This document shows positions 1-7,277 of a DNA stretch of 64,000 nucleotides, piece by piece; the first letter of the stretch is position 1; every line of letters starts with the position of its first letter. The notes beneath the pieces are model-generated. The model searched no databases, was not told where the DNA came from, and saw nothing but the letters and a program-made list of their open reading frames with translations. Source of the DNA: Streptomyces natalensis ATCC 27448 (GTDB lineage Bacteria > Actinomycetota > Actinomycetes > Streptomycetales > Streptomycetaceae); contig NZ_JRKI01000034.1 of assembly GCF_000935125.1 (NCBI RefSeq), forward strand, positions 62,001 to 126,000. Reading direction: 5' to 3'. The position numbers were made by a program, and so were the translations under genes.

Positions 1-178
1 ACGGTGTCTCGTACCGGAGCGAGGCCCAGTACGCCATCCGGGAGGCATCGCCCATGTCCTTGCCGAAAAGAGCCTGGTCCCATTGGGACTTGAGCAGTTC
101 GGGGCGGACCTTGTTGCCGATGCCGTGGACATAGACCACCGTGGGCCGCTGCGCCGGGGAAGCCGGGGTGTCCGTCAT
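1..178 (-). CDS. Alpha/beta hydrolase, 3' part cut off by window edge
   Basis: Only the first 59 residues are in the window. They start at an ATG (complement of 176-178) and contain VVYVHGIGNK at residues 14-23, the oxyanion-loop strand typical of alpha/beta-hydrolase-fold enzymes. The catalytic serine, acid and histidine would lie beyond the left edge. The start lies 5 nt after the stop of the endonuclease gene, so the two are almost certainly co-transcribed and perhaps translationally coupled. The substrate cannot be inferred; a lipase/esterase-like or PGAP1-like role is possible. Its place beside a nuclease and a caspase is the most informative clue. Confidence 0.7.
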   Translation of the reverse strand, partial: MTDTPASPAQRPTVVYVHGIGNKVRPELLKSQWDQALFGKDMGDASRMAYWASLRYETP

Positions 179-183
179 CGCGG

Positions 184-1077
184 TCAGCCGTTCAGGACCA
201 TGTCGTCGGGCGATTCCAGGCGCCGCCAGCGCTCAGCGGGGGCGCGGGTGAGCGGCATCAGATCGCAGGCGGGCAGCGGGCCGAGATCCAGTCCGGTCAG
301 CTCGGTGATATCGCTGACCGGCACCTGGAAGGTGCGGAAGGCACCCAGTGGCGGCGGCCCGCCCGGCGTCGCCCCGGCCAGGGCCCGGTCGGCGTCGCGG
401 GTCAGATCCGGGCTCTGGTCGAGGACATAGCCGGTCGAGGCGAGCGCACCGCCCTGGAGGAAGGCCGCCACCTTCCAGAAGCGCAGCGGCACTTGGACGC
501 CGCGGTAGGGCGGGTCGGAATCGTGCAGGACGGGGCCGGTGAACACGGTCAGCTTGCGGTCGAACTCGGCGGCGTGGTCGAGCAGATAGTTCTCCAGGCC
601 CTGCCACAGCTTCTTGCCCTGGTTGAACACATTCGCCTGCGGCGCGGCGTTGGTGAAGTGGAAGGTGTCGTCGTTGGCCGCCTCGCACTCGGCCGGATCG
701 CCCCATACGGGATCGAGACGGCGCACCAGGTGCCCGCGGTCGAGGATGTTGTCGTGGTAGATGTCCTCGCCGACCTGGCGGTCCTCGGGCAGCCGGGGAT
801 CGAAGCGCCAGTTGTCCTCCCGTGCCAGCACCCCCTCCATCAGCCGCTGCCCGTCGATACAGACCGCGGTGGCCGCCGCCAGCCGCCGGTCGGGGCGCAG
901 CACCACGCTGAAGTGGGTGTACGGCAGCACCACCGTGGCGAGGTCCGGGGCGAGGGGGCGCGGCAGCGGCACCGCGGGGCCGAGGAAGCTCTCGTCGTAG
1001 CCCGTACGGCCGGTCGGCGTCGCGCGGGATGCCGCCCCGCCGGGGCCGCCGGGGCGCGGGGAATCCGGGGGTGTCAT
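184..1077 (-). CDS. DNA/RNA non-specific endonuclease (NucA/Serratia nuclease family)
   Basis: The 297-residue protein carries the beta-beta-alpha-metal nuclease signature. DRGH is at 113-116 (His116 the expected general base), followed by TNAAPQANVFNQGKKLW from 142 and LE near 161-162, matching the Asn and Glu that bind Mg2+ in Endonuclease_NS enzymes. No signal peptide is visible, so it probably acts inside the cell. The chosen ATG is at 1077; an in-frame ATG at 1179 would add 34 low-complexity Pro/Gly/Arg residues that look untranslated. The gene runs into the alpha/beta hydrolase and is divergent from the caspase gene. A free cytoplasmic nuclease of this type would need an inhibitor, sequestration or activation by cleavage; none is evident. 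Confidence 0.85.
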   Translation of the reverse strand: MTPPDSPRPGGPGGAASRATPTGRTGYDESFLGPAVPLPRPLAPDLATVVLPYTHFSVVLRPDRRLAAATAVCIDGQRLMEGVLAREDNWRFDPRLPEDRQVGEDIYHDNILDRGHLVRRLDPVWGDPAECEAANDDTFHFTNAAPQANVFNQGKKLWQGLENYLLDHAAEFDRKLTVFTGPVLHDSDPPYRGVQVPLRFWKVAAFLQGGALASTGYVLDQSPDLTRDADRALAGATPGGPPPLGAFRTFQVPVSDITELTGLDLGPLPACDLMPLTRAPAERWRRLESPDDMVLNG

Positions 1078-1180
1078 ACGGGGAGCGGTTCCCGGCGGCG
1101 CCGGGCGGGCACCGGGGGCGGCGCCGAAGCCACTCGAACGGCCGGGCACGGGGAAGACGGGGCCCCTCGCACGCCCCATC

Positions 1181-1213
1181 GCGGGCCGATCGCGGGCCGA
1201 TGGCGGGCCGTCG
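1181..1213. repeat. Three tandem 11-bp direct repeats between the nuclease and caspase genes
   Basis: The unit GCGGGCCGATC/G occurs at 1181-1191 and 1192-1202, and a variant GCGGGCCGTCG at 1203-1213. A period of 11 bp puts the copies on nearly the same face of the helix. The repeats lie in the roughly 250-bp space between the divergent nuclease and caspase genes, about 115 bp before the caspase start. They could be an operator; a chance effect of very GC-rich DNA is the alternative. Confidence 0.4.
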
Positions 1214-1329
1214 CCGGGCCAAAGGCCCGTTCAGGCGGTTGGGGCGGCGCCCCGGGTTCCGGCCCGGTGCGCCACGGAATGCATCGAGGCGCATCCGCTA
1301 TCCCCCGACCCCGTATTCCAGGAGCCCTT

Positions 1330-2181
1330 ATGGCCACCGGCCTTTCCCTCCATGTCGGACTCAACAGCGTCGATCCCGCGCAATACGACGGCTGGGACGG
1401 CCGGCTCGTCGCCTGTGAGAACGATGCCCGCGATCTGGCGGAGCTGGCCCGCGGGGTCGGCTTCGAGGAGACGGTGGTGCTGACCGCCGACGGCACCACC
1501 GAGAACATCACCGGCGAACTACGTAAGGCGGCCAAGCGGCTGGAGCACGGCGACATCTTTCTGTTCACCTACTCGGGTCACGGCGGCCAGGTGCCGAATG
1601 CCGAGGGCGGGGACGAGGAAGCGGATGAATTCGACGAAACGCTGGTGTTCTACGACCGGCAGTTCCTGGACGACGAGCTCTACCGGGAATTCGGGCGGTT
1701 CGCCGACGGGGTGCGGATCCTGGCGCTGCACGACAGCTGCCACAGCGGGACCGGCATCGAGGTGCGCGAGGTGCTCACCCCCGAGGCGATGCAGCGGCAG
1801 TTCCAGACCAGCGACCCGAACCGGATCGAGGACACCTCGCGGCTGATGCCGGTCGTCAAACAGGCCGAGATCTATGAGCGGGACAAGGACTTCTTCCGGA
1901 ACATCCAGCGCAGCCTGGGCGCGAAATCGTCCCGTAAAGGGAGCACCAGCGCGCTGCTGATCTCCGCCTGCCAGGACAATCAGCTCGCCTCGGACGGCCC
2001 GGTCAACGGCCTGTTCACGGGGACGCTGCTGGAGGTGTGGGACAACGGGACGTTCCGCGGCGGATATCGCGCATTCCACCGGGACATCCAGCGGAACATG
2101 CCACCCACCCAGAGCCCGAATTTCTATGTCACCGGACAGCCCGGTGAGACGTTCCTGGCACAGCAGCCGTTCACGGTATGA
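1330..2181 (+). CDS. Caspase-family cysteine protease (bacterial metacaspase-like, C14)
   Basis: The 283-residue protein is essentially a bare caspase-like p20/p10 fold. It has the beta-strand core followed by YSGHGGQ (catalytic His84) and LALHDSCHSGTG (catalytic Cys137). Acidic residues between His and Cys (about 95-103) resemble the Ca2+- or substrate-binding loops of metacaspases. There is no signal peptide, repeat, STAND or other fused domain. The start is the ATG at 1330, preceded by AGGAG about 5 nt upstream; earlier in-frame sequence reads as out-of-frame nuclease gene and is not protein-like. It is divergent from the nuclease/hydrolase pair and overlaps the next small ORF by ATGA. Metacaspases cut after Arg/Lys; the target here is unknown. 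Confidence 0.85.
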   Translation: MATGLSLHVGLNSVDPAQYDGWDGRLVACENDARDLAELARGVGFEETVVLTADGTTENITGELRKAAKRLEHGDIFLFTYSGHGGQVPNAEGGDEEADEFDETLVFYDRQFLDDELYREFGRFADGVRILALHDSCHSGTGIEVREVLTPEAMQRQFQTSDPNRIEDTSRLMPVVKQAEIYERDKDFFRNIQRSLGAKSSRKGSTSALLISACQDNQLASDGPVNGLFTGTLLEVWDNGTFRGGYRAFHRDIQRNMPPTQSPNFYVTGQPGETFLAQQPFTV

Positions 2182-2384
2182 GCCATCCGCCCGTAATCGT
2201 GCATGCGCCGTCCCCCGACGGCGGCCGGCAGGTGACCATCGGGGGCGAGCGCGTCGGCCGGGCGTACAGCACCGTGGACGTGCTCGAATTCCTGCGCCGG
2301 GCCGGTCTGGCGACGGACGTCGTGACCCTGGACGACCGCGAGGTGATCGAATGGCGCGGCGGGGACCACGAGGTCTGGTCATGA
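2178..2384 (+). CDS. Small hypothetical protein coupled to the caspase gene
   Basis: This 68-residue ORF begins in the ATGA that ends the caspase gene, a typical translational-coupling junction. The protein is soluble and acidic towards its C-terminus, with a motif VLEFLRRAGLATDVVTLDD (residues 34-52) that looks like a helix-turn-strand unit. I recognise no family. Coupling to a protease suggests a partner such as an inhibitor, substrate or regulator, but that is inference from position only. GC-rich third positions and a sensible composition support a real gene. Confidence 0.6.
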   Translation: MSHPPVIVHAPSPDGGRQVTIGGERVGRAYSTVDVLEFLRRAGLATDVVTLDDREVIEWRGGDHEVWS

Positions 2385-2491
2385 TCCCTACGGCATCCGG
2401 GGCCGCGCCCACCCGTTCTGCGTACCTGCTGTGGTCATCGGGTTACTGCATGTGGCAAGCGGTCGTCATCGCCCATAACTTCGCCTCATGA
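2381..2491 (+). CDS. Possible 36-residue microprotein downstream of the caspase
   Basis: A further ATGA overlap at 2381-2384 opens an ORF of 36 codons with a central hydrophobic/aromatic stretch (AYLLWSSGYCMWQAVVIA, about residues 14-31). Its stop lies inside a 7-bp hairpin (2481-2487 with 2493-2499). The chain of coupled starts argues for translation; shortness and lack of any recognised relative argue against. Its alternative is plain 3' untranslated sequence. Confidence 0.25.
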   Translation: MIPTASGAAPTRSAYLLWSSGYCMWQAVVIAHNFAS

Positions 2492-2583
2492 CGAGGCGAC
2501 AGATCAGCCGATGGGCGTGGTCGCGTCCGCGGTGGCATGCGCGGCGGCAGACCGGCCGTCAGGCGAGAGGGACGGAACGGCCC

Positions 2584-3705
2584 GTGAGACGAAATACGGA
2601 GCACCCCACGAAGCAACCGGCCCTGCGCCGCCTGGTGTGCGGGACGTACCTGGCGGCGGCTCTGGCCGGCGGGCTCGGTACGGCCCCGCCGGCCGGTGCC
2701 TCGGAGCCGCACACCGTCCACCAGGCTCCGGAGCCGCACATGGTCCACCAGGGCGAGTCGATCCAGGCGGCGGTGGATGCGGCGCGCCCGGGCGACACCG
2801 TCCTCATCGGTCCCGGCATCTACCGGGAGAGCGTGGTGATCAAGGAGTCGGGGGTGACCCTGCGCGGGGCCGGCCCGCGGACCGTGATCGGCCCGCCCGT
2901 CGCGCGGGCGGAGAACGCGTGCGGTCAGGACGGCGACGGCATCTGCGTCCTGGGCGATCCAGGCCGCCGTCTGCGGAATGTCGGCATCCGTTCGCTGACC
3001 GTCGCGGGCTTCAAGAAGAACGGCATCTGGGCCACCGGCACCATCGGGCTCCAGGTGCGCGACGTCGTCGCGCGGAACAACGGCCAGTGGGGAATCGCCC
3101 TGGAGCGGTCCGTGCGCAGCAGTCTGCTGGACAACGCCGCCCGCGAGAACGGCGACGCGGGCATCTTCCTCGCCAACGTGGTCCAGGAGGAGGGCGGCGC
3201 CCTGGACACCCAGGACACCGCCATCGACGGCAACCTGCTGGCGGACAACCGGATCGGCCTCACCGTACGGCGGGTCCGGAACCTGCGCGTGGACGGCAAC
3301 CGGATGTCCGGCAACTGCGGCGGGGTGTTCATCGTGGGCGACGAGGGCCGCCCCCGGGCCGGTGACCTCACGCTGCGGGGCAACGACGTGTGGCGGAACA
3401 ACAAACGCTGCCCCGCCACCAAGCGCCTGCCGTTCCTCCAGGGCATCGGCATCGTCCTGACGGGCGCCGAGGACACCCGTGTGCGGGACAACCGGGTCGT
3501 CGACAACATCGGCGGCTCGCCGCTCTCCGGCGGCATCGTCCTGTTCCCCAGCTTTGCGAAGGCCCCCAACGCGCGCCATGAGATCCGGGACAACCTCGTG
3601 CTGCGCAACCGGCCGGCCGACCTCGCCGACCGGGACCAAGACGGCTCCGGGCACCGGTTCGTCGGCAATGTCTGCCGGGTCTCCGAGCCGGCCGGCCTGT
3701 GCTGA
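2584..3705 (+). CDS. Secreted right-handed parallel beta-helix repeat protein
   Basis: Starting from the GTG at 2584 the product is 373 residues with a signal peptide: a basic N-terminus, then TYLAAALAGGLGTAPPAGA and cleavage near residue 40. After it come many short turns of the NosD/pectate-lyase type (N-x-x-GI, DN.., GNR) that form a parallel beta-helix, as in carbohydrate-binding or -cleaving surface proteins. No catalytic residues of a defined lyase family stand out, so the substrate is open. An in-frame ATG at 2488 would put an arginine-rich stretch before the signal peptide and overlaps a hairpin, so it is less likely. The gene lies 61 nt before the O-methyltransferase and might share its transcript. 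Confidence 0.75.
   Translation: MRRNTEHPTKQPALRRLVCGTYLAAALAGGLGTAPPAGASEPHTVHQAPEPHMVHQGESIQAAVDAARPGDTVLIGPGIYRESVVIKESGVTLRGAGPRTVIGPPVARAENACGQDGDGICVLGDPGRRLRNVGIRSLTVAGFKKNGIWATGTIGLQVRDVVARNNGQWGIALERSVRSSLLDNAARENGDAGIFLANVVQEEGGALDTQDTAIDGNLLADNRIGLTVRRVRNLRVDGNRMSGNCGGVFIVGDEGRPRAGDLTLRGNDVWRNNKRCPATKRLPFLQGIGIVLTGAEDTRVRDNRVVDNIGGSPLSGGIVLFPSFAKAPNARHEIRDNLVLRNRPADLADRDQDGSGHRFVGNVCRVSEPAGLC
2703..2756 (+). repeat. 27-bp tandem duplication at the mature N-terminus of the beta-helix protein
   Basis: Positions 2703-2729 and 2730-2756 are imperfect copies encoding EPHTVHQAP and EPHMVHQGE. The duplication follows the predicted signal-peptide cleavage site and precedes the first helix turn, so it adds a His-rich linker rather than altering the fold. 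Confidence 0.7.
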
Positions 3706-3766
3706 GGGCTGCGCGCACCGGACCACCCGTACCTGGAGCACCGACCAGCAGCAGAAACGAGGCGCA

Positions 3767-4795
3767 ATGACCACCGTAAGCCCCACCCCCCAGCCGGCCA
3801 TGCGGCTGCGGGAACTCGTCTTCGGCGCCGCGTGCACGGCTTCGGTACGCGCGGCAGTCAGACTCGGCGTGGCGGACGCGCTGGGGAACACGCCCGCCAC
3901 CGTGGAGGAGCTGGCCGCCGCGCTGCGCACCGAGGCGCGTCCGCTCCAGCGGCTGCTGCGCGCCCTGACCTGTTACGGGATCTTCGAGGAGACCGACGAC
4001 GGTGGCTTCGCGCATACCGAGATGTCGCGGCTGCTGCGCGAGGACACCCCCGACAGCCTGCGCGATATCGCGCTGTGGTGTACCGAGCCGTGGACGTGGG
4101 AGGTCTGGCCACGGCTGGAGGAGGCGGTGCGTTCCGGCCGCAGCGTCTTCGACGACCTGTACGGAAAGGGCTTCTTCGACTATCTGCACCAGGACGCCCG
4201 GGAGTCGGCGAAGGTCTTCGACCGGGCGATGACCGCCTCCAGCAAGCAGTCCGCGCACGATGTCGCCGAACTCCTGGATCTGACCGGGGTGGCGTCGGTG
4301 GCGGACATCGGCGGCGGGCAGGGGCACGTACTGGCGGATCTGCTGGAGAAGCACCCGGATCTGGAGGGGGCGCTGCTCGATCTGCCCAAGGTGGTGGCCA
4401 ACGCCGATCCGCGGCTGCGCGACGGCGGTCCGCTCGCCTCGCGGGTACGGTTCGTGCCCGGCGACTGCCGGGACGAGATCCCGGTCCGGGCCGACCTCTA
4501 CATCATCAAGAACATCCTGGAGTGGGACGACGACAGCACCCGGCGGACGCTGGGCAACATCCTGGAGGTCGCGCGGCCCGGCGCCCGGGTGGTGATCATC
4601 GAGAATCTCGTGGACGACAGCCCGTCGATGAAGTTCACCACGTCCATGGACCTGTTGCTGCTGTTGAACGTCGGCGGGGCCAAGCACACCAAGGAGAGCC
4701 TGATCGGCCGGATGGCGGAGGCCGGGCTGCGGGTGCACGACATCATGCCGGTCAACGCCTATCTGCACGCCTTCGAGTGCAGCGTGCCGGGGTAG
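3767..4795 (+). CDS. SAM-dependent O-methyltransferase (acetylserotonin/TcmN-C-terminal type)
   Basis: The 342-residue enzyme has the N-terminal winged-helix dimerisation domain (about 10-100) and the C-terminal Rossmann methyltransferase domain. VADIGGGQGHVLADLLEKHP (about 180-199) is the SAM-binding motif I, and YIIKNILEWDDD (about 244-255) holds the region of the catalytic His/Asp loop. The motif LHxWxD seen in many family members is replaced here by NILEWDDD, so the usual catalytic histidine is not obvious. Family members methylate phenolic hydroxyls of aromatic polyketides. It converges on the whiE cluster from 70 bp away, so a role in tailoring the spore pigment is plausible but not shown. 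Confidence 0.8.
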   Translation: MTTVSPTPQPAMRLRELVFGAACTASVRAAVRLGVADALGNTPATVEELAAALRTEARPLQRLLRALTCYGIFEETDDGGFAHTEMSRLLREDTPDSLRDIALWCTEPWTWEVWPRLEEAVRSGRSVFDDLYGKGFFDYLHQDARESAKVFDRAMTASSKQSAHDVAELLDLTGVASVADIGGGQGHVLADLLEKHPDLEGALLDLPKVVANADPRLRDGGPLASRVRFVPGDCRDEIPVRADLYIIKNILEWDDDSTRRTLGNILEVARPGARVVIIENLVDDSPSMKFTTSMDLLLLLNVGGAKHTKESLIGRMAEAGLRVHDIMPVNAYLHAFECSVPG

Positions 4796-4830
4796 CCGGC
4801 CGGAAGAGCCGGCCGTGCTCCGCCGCGCGG

Positions 4831-4862
4831 GGTGCCCGCGACCGGTGCCGGTCGCGGGCACC
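4831..4862. terminator. Bidirectional hairpin between the O-methyltransferase and whiE genes
   Basis: GGTGCCCGCGACCGG and its exact complement form a near-perfect stem with a very small loop. It sits in the 70-bp gap between two convergent genes, as expected of a shared factor-independent terminator. No clear T-run follows, which is usual in Streptomyces. Confidence 0.75.
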
Positions 4863-4865
4863 GGG

Positions 4866-5198
4866 TCAGCGAGAGGTGTCGCGCTCCCAGGTGTAGAACT
4901 GCCGCGCCATCGCGTCCTTGGGGCTGCGCCAGGTCTCCGGATCGTAGGCGCTGACGTAGGCGGACAGCTTGTCGCTGACGGAACGGAACTCGGGGTGGTC
5001 CGTCAGCTTGGCGATCTCGGGTCCGGGCGGCTTCTCGGACTCGATGAGGTGCAGATACACCTCACCGAACTGGAAGAGGCTGCGCCGCGAGACGCCGATC
5101 AGATGCGGCAGCTCCGTTTGGTCGGAGGCCGCGAAGACCTCGGCGATCCGCGGAGCGGACTGCGGCGCCATGCGGGCGACGATCAGGGCATGGTGCAT
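4866..5198 (-). CDS. whiE-ORFVII: TcmI-family type II polyketide cyclase
   Basis: This 110-residue protein matches the small ferredoxin-like cyclases of aromatic polyketide pathways (Cyclase_polyket). It begins MHHALIVARM, followed by the FAASDQTELPHLIGVSRRSL segment typical of the family. In such pathways it closes the later rings of the poly-beta-keto chain after the aromatase has closed the first. It is the last gene of the minus-strand whiE run, 55 nt after the aromatase, as in known whiE, sch and cur clusters. Length and order both fit ORFVII. Confidence 0.9.
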   Translation of the reverse strand: MHHALIVARMAPQSAPRIAEVFAASDQTELPHLIGVSRRSLFQFGEVYLHLIESEKPPGPEIAKLTDHPEFRSVSDKLSAYVSAYDPETWRSPKDAMARQFYTWERDTSR

Positions 5199-5253
5199 CG
5201 GTGCGTCCCTTCGGTTGCGGGCCGGACGGTGGCGTACCGGTGGGTGAGGCCGC

Positions 5254-5730
5254 TCAGTTGGGGCTGGCCGAGCCCTTCATGGCACGGTTGCGCGCCTCGA
5301 TCTTGTCGCGGATCAGCTCCAGCTGGATCTTGGAGTTGCGGTTGATGTGCGCGGTCATGCCCGCGTCGTCGACCGGGGCCTCCGGCTTCATCGCGAAGTC
5401 CTGCGTCCAGTACATCCCCGTACCGCCGGGCAGTTCGCGGTAGGTCCAGTGGATGTCCATGTGCGCGAACGGGCCGGTCTCCACCCGGCGGGCGCGCACG
5501 CTCAGTTTCTTGCGGTCGACGGTCCGCTCGGAGACCCAGCTCCAGACGGTGCCGTTGTCGTCGGGGTGCATGGTCAGCCGGAAGGTCGTCTTGTCGCCCT
5601 CGCGGGAGAGCACATCGACCGCGGCGTACTCGCTGAACAGCTGGGGCCAGTTCTCAAGGTCGTTGGTCATGTCCCAGACGAGGTCGAGGGGAGCGGCGAT
5701 CTTGATGTCGTTCTCGGTGTGGCCAGGCAT
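5254..5730 (-). CDS. whiE-ORFVI: Polyketide aromatase/cyclase (SRPBCC/START fold)
   Basis: The 158-residue product starts MPGHTENDIKIAAPLDLVWD, the usual opening of bacterial aromatase/cyclases (TcmN N-terminal, WhiE-ORFVI). The helix-grip pocket sequence, with MTNDLENWPQLFSEY and the C-terminal helix, is intact. It cyclises and aromatises the first ring of the ACP-bound chain. I chose the ATG at 5730, one nucleotide after the ACP stop codon; sequence upstream in this frame is the ACP gene read out of frame. Confidence 0.9.
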   Translation of the reverse strand: MPGHTENDIKIAAPLDLVWDMTNDLENWPQLFSEYAAVDVLSREGDKTTFRLTMHPDDNGTVWSWVSERTVDRKKLSVRARRVETGPFAHMDIHWTYRELPGGTGMYWTQDFAMKPEAPVDDAGMTAHINRNSKIQLELIRDKIEARNRAMKGSASPN

Positions 5731-5731
5731 G

Positions 5732-5989
5732 TCAGGCTCCTGTCGTCGGCACGGTGTTGACGAGGTCGAGGAAGTCACGCGGCGTCCTGCTGCGCTCGGC
5801 GTCGTTGGGCAGCGGCCGGTCGAGCTTGTTCTCCAGCTCGCCGACGATGCCGAGCAGGCCGAGCGAGTCCAGGCCGAATTCGGCGAAGGTCGCATCGGCC
5901 CGCTCCGCCAGGTCCGCGGGCTCGACGGGAAGTCCGGCGCCCTTTTTCATCAGCAAGGCCAGCTCGTCGAAGGTCAGTTCAGCGCTCAT
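5732..5989 (-). CDS. whiE-ORFV: Acyl carrier protein of the spore-pigment PKS
   Basis: An 85-residue ACP with the phosphopantetheine site in FGLDSLGLLG (Ser42). It carries the growing polyketide as a thioester for the ketosynthase/chain-length-factor pair. It lies between the chain-length factor (16 nt upstream) and the aromatase, the standard minimal-PKS position. Confidence 0.93.
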   Translation of the reverse strand: MSAELTFDELALLMKKGAGLPVEPADLAERADATFAEFGLDSLGLLGIVGELENKLDRPLPNDAERSRTPRDFLDLVNTVPTTGA

Positions 5990-6005
5990 GACGGGTTTCT
6001 CCTTC

Positions 6006-7277
6006 TCACGAGGGGGACCCGGACGGGCACTTGCGCAGCACCAGTGCCGCGTTCGAGCCCATGAGTCCCCGGCTCAGCACCAACGCGGTCCGCAATTCGG
6101 CCGGTCGGGCCGAGACCGTGACCAGATCGAGGTCGTGGTTCACCTCGAAGACGTTGGGGGTGGGGGGCACGACGCCGTGCTCCATCGAAAGCACCGCGGC
6201 CGCCGCGTCCAGGACGGGGGCGCCGCAGTACGCCCGGCCGGTGCCGGTCTTGGGTGCGGTCACGGGCACCTCCGTGGCGTGCCTGCCCAGCGCGTCGGCG
6301 ATCGCATGCGCCTCGGCGTGGTCGGCCGCCGGCACCCCGAACGCGTCCGCGAAGACCACATCGACCTCCTCCGGCGCACACCGCGCGTCCTCCAGCGCGC
6401 CGGTGATCGCATGCGCCAGTCCTTCGCGGGACTCCTCCCAGCGGGCCGCGCCGGTGAAGGTCGCGGTGTGTCCGGCCACCACGGCGCGCACCGGCGCCCC
6501 GCGGTCGAGGGCCGCCGTCTCCTCCTCGACCACCAGCATCGCTCCCCCCTCGGCGGGGACGAAGCCGCAGGCGGCTTCGGTGAAGGGGCGGTAGGCGCGG
6601 TACGGGTCCGCGACCCGGCTGAGATCGTCGTAACCGAGCTGGCAGACCACCGAGTACGGGGCGAGCGGCGCCTCGGCCGCGCCGACGACGACGGCGTCGG
6701 TGCCGCGCCGGATGGTCCGTCCCGCATGCGCCAGCGCGTCCAGACCGCCGGCCTCGTCGCTGGCCACCACGCCGCAGGGACCCTTGAAGCCGCCGCGGAT
6801 GGAGATCTGGCCCGTACTGGCCGCATAGAACCAGGCAATCGACTGGTAGGGCCCGACGTGCTTGGAGCCCTGGCCCCACAGGTGCTGGAGCTCCCGCTGG
6901 CCGAACTCGCCGCCACCGGAGCCGGCCGCGGTCACCACGCCCACCGCGAACGGCGAGTCGTTGTAGTCGGCGCGGCCCAGACGGGCGTCGTCCAGCGCGA
7001 GGTTGGCCGCCGCCATGGCGAAGTGGGTGAACCGGTCGGTCTGCACCAGGTAGCGCTCTTCGATGAGCACGGCCGGGTCGAAGTCGCGCACCTCTCCGGC
7101 GACCTTCAGCGGCAGTTGCTCGCACCCTTCCCGGGTGACCAGGTCGATGACGCTCATGCCCTCCCTGGTCGCCTTCCAGAAGACCTCGGTGCTCACGCCG
7201 TTGGGGGCGATGACGCCGATGCCGGTGACGACGGACCGTCGTTGCCGGCGTTGTGGCAGCTGTTGCAGGGAGCTCAT
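6006..7277 (-). CDS. whiE-ORFIV: Ketosynthase beta subunit / chain-length factor
   Basis: The 423-residue protein has the thiolase fold of KS-beta but lacks the catalytic cysteine. The sequence GPCGVVASDEAGGLDA aligns with GPVQTVSTGCTSGLDA of the partner, so residue 175 is Glu where KS-alpha has Cys and most chain-length factors have Gln. The KS histidines are also replaced. In type II PKSs this subunit pairs with KS-alpha, sets chain length and can help form the acetyl starter by decarboxylation. Its ATG overlaps the KS-alpha stop (ATGA), which helps equal production of the two subunits. An internal in-frame ATG is not needed. Confidence 0.93.
   Translation of the reverse strand: MSSLQQLPQRRQRRSVVTGIGVIAPNGVSTEVFWKATREGMSVIDLVTREGCEQLPLKVAGEVRDFDPAVLIEERYLVQTDRFTHFAMAAANLALDDARLGRADYNDSPFAVGVVTAAGSGGGEFGQRELQHLWGQGSKHVGPYQSIAWFYAASTGQISIRGGFKGPCGVVASDEAGGLDALAHAGRTIRRGTDAVVVGAAEAPLAPYSVVCQLGYDDLSRVADPYRAYRPFTEAACGFVPAEGGAMLVVEEETAALDRGAPVRAVVAGHTATFTGAARWEESREGLAHAITGALEDARCAPEEVDVVFADAFGVPAADHAEAHAIADALGRHATEVPVTAPKTGTGRAYCGAPVLDAAAAVLSMEHGVVPPTPNVFEVNHDLDLVTVSARPAELRTALVLSRGLMGSNAALVLRKCPSGSPS

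Noticed and set aside
184..1179. Longer form of the nuclease from ATG 1179
   Set aside because: The added 34 residues are low-complexity and would run up to the 11-bp repeats; kept only as an alternative start.
493..1329. In-frame extension of the caspase ORF by 279 codons
   Set aside because: It runs antisense through the nuclease gene, has shadow-like composition and lacks a ribosome-binding site; AGGAG before the ATG at 1330 marks the start.
2488..2583. ATG 2488 as start of the beta-helix protein
   Set aside because: It would place 32 mostly basic residues before a good signal peptide and lies within a hairpin; GTG 2584 fits better.
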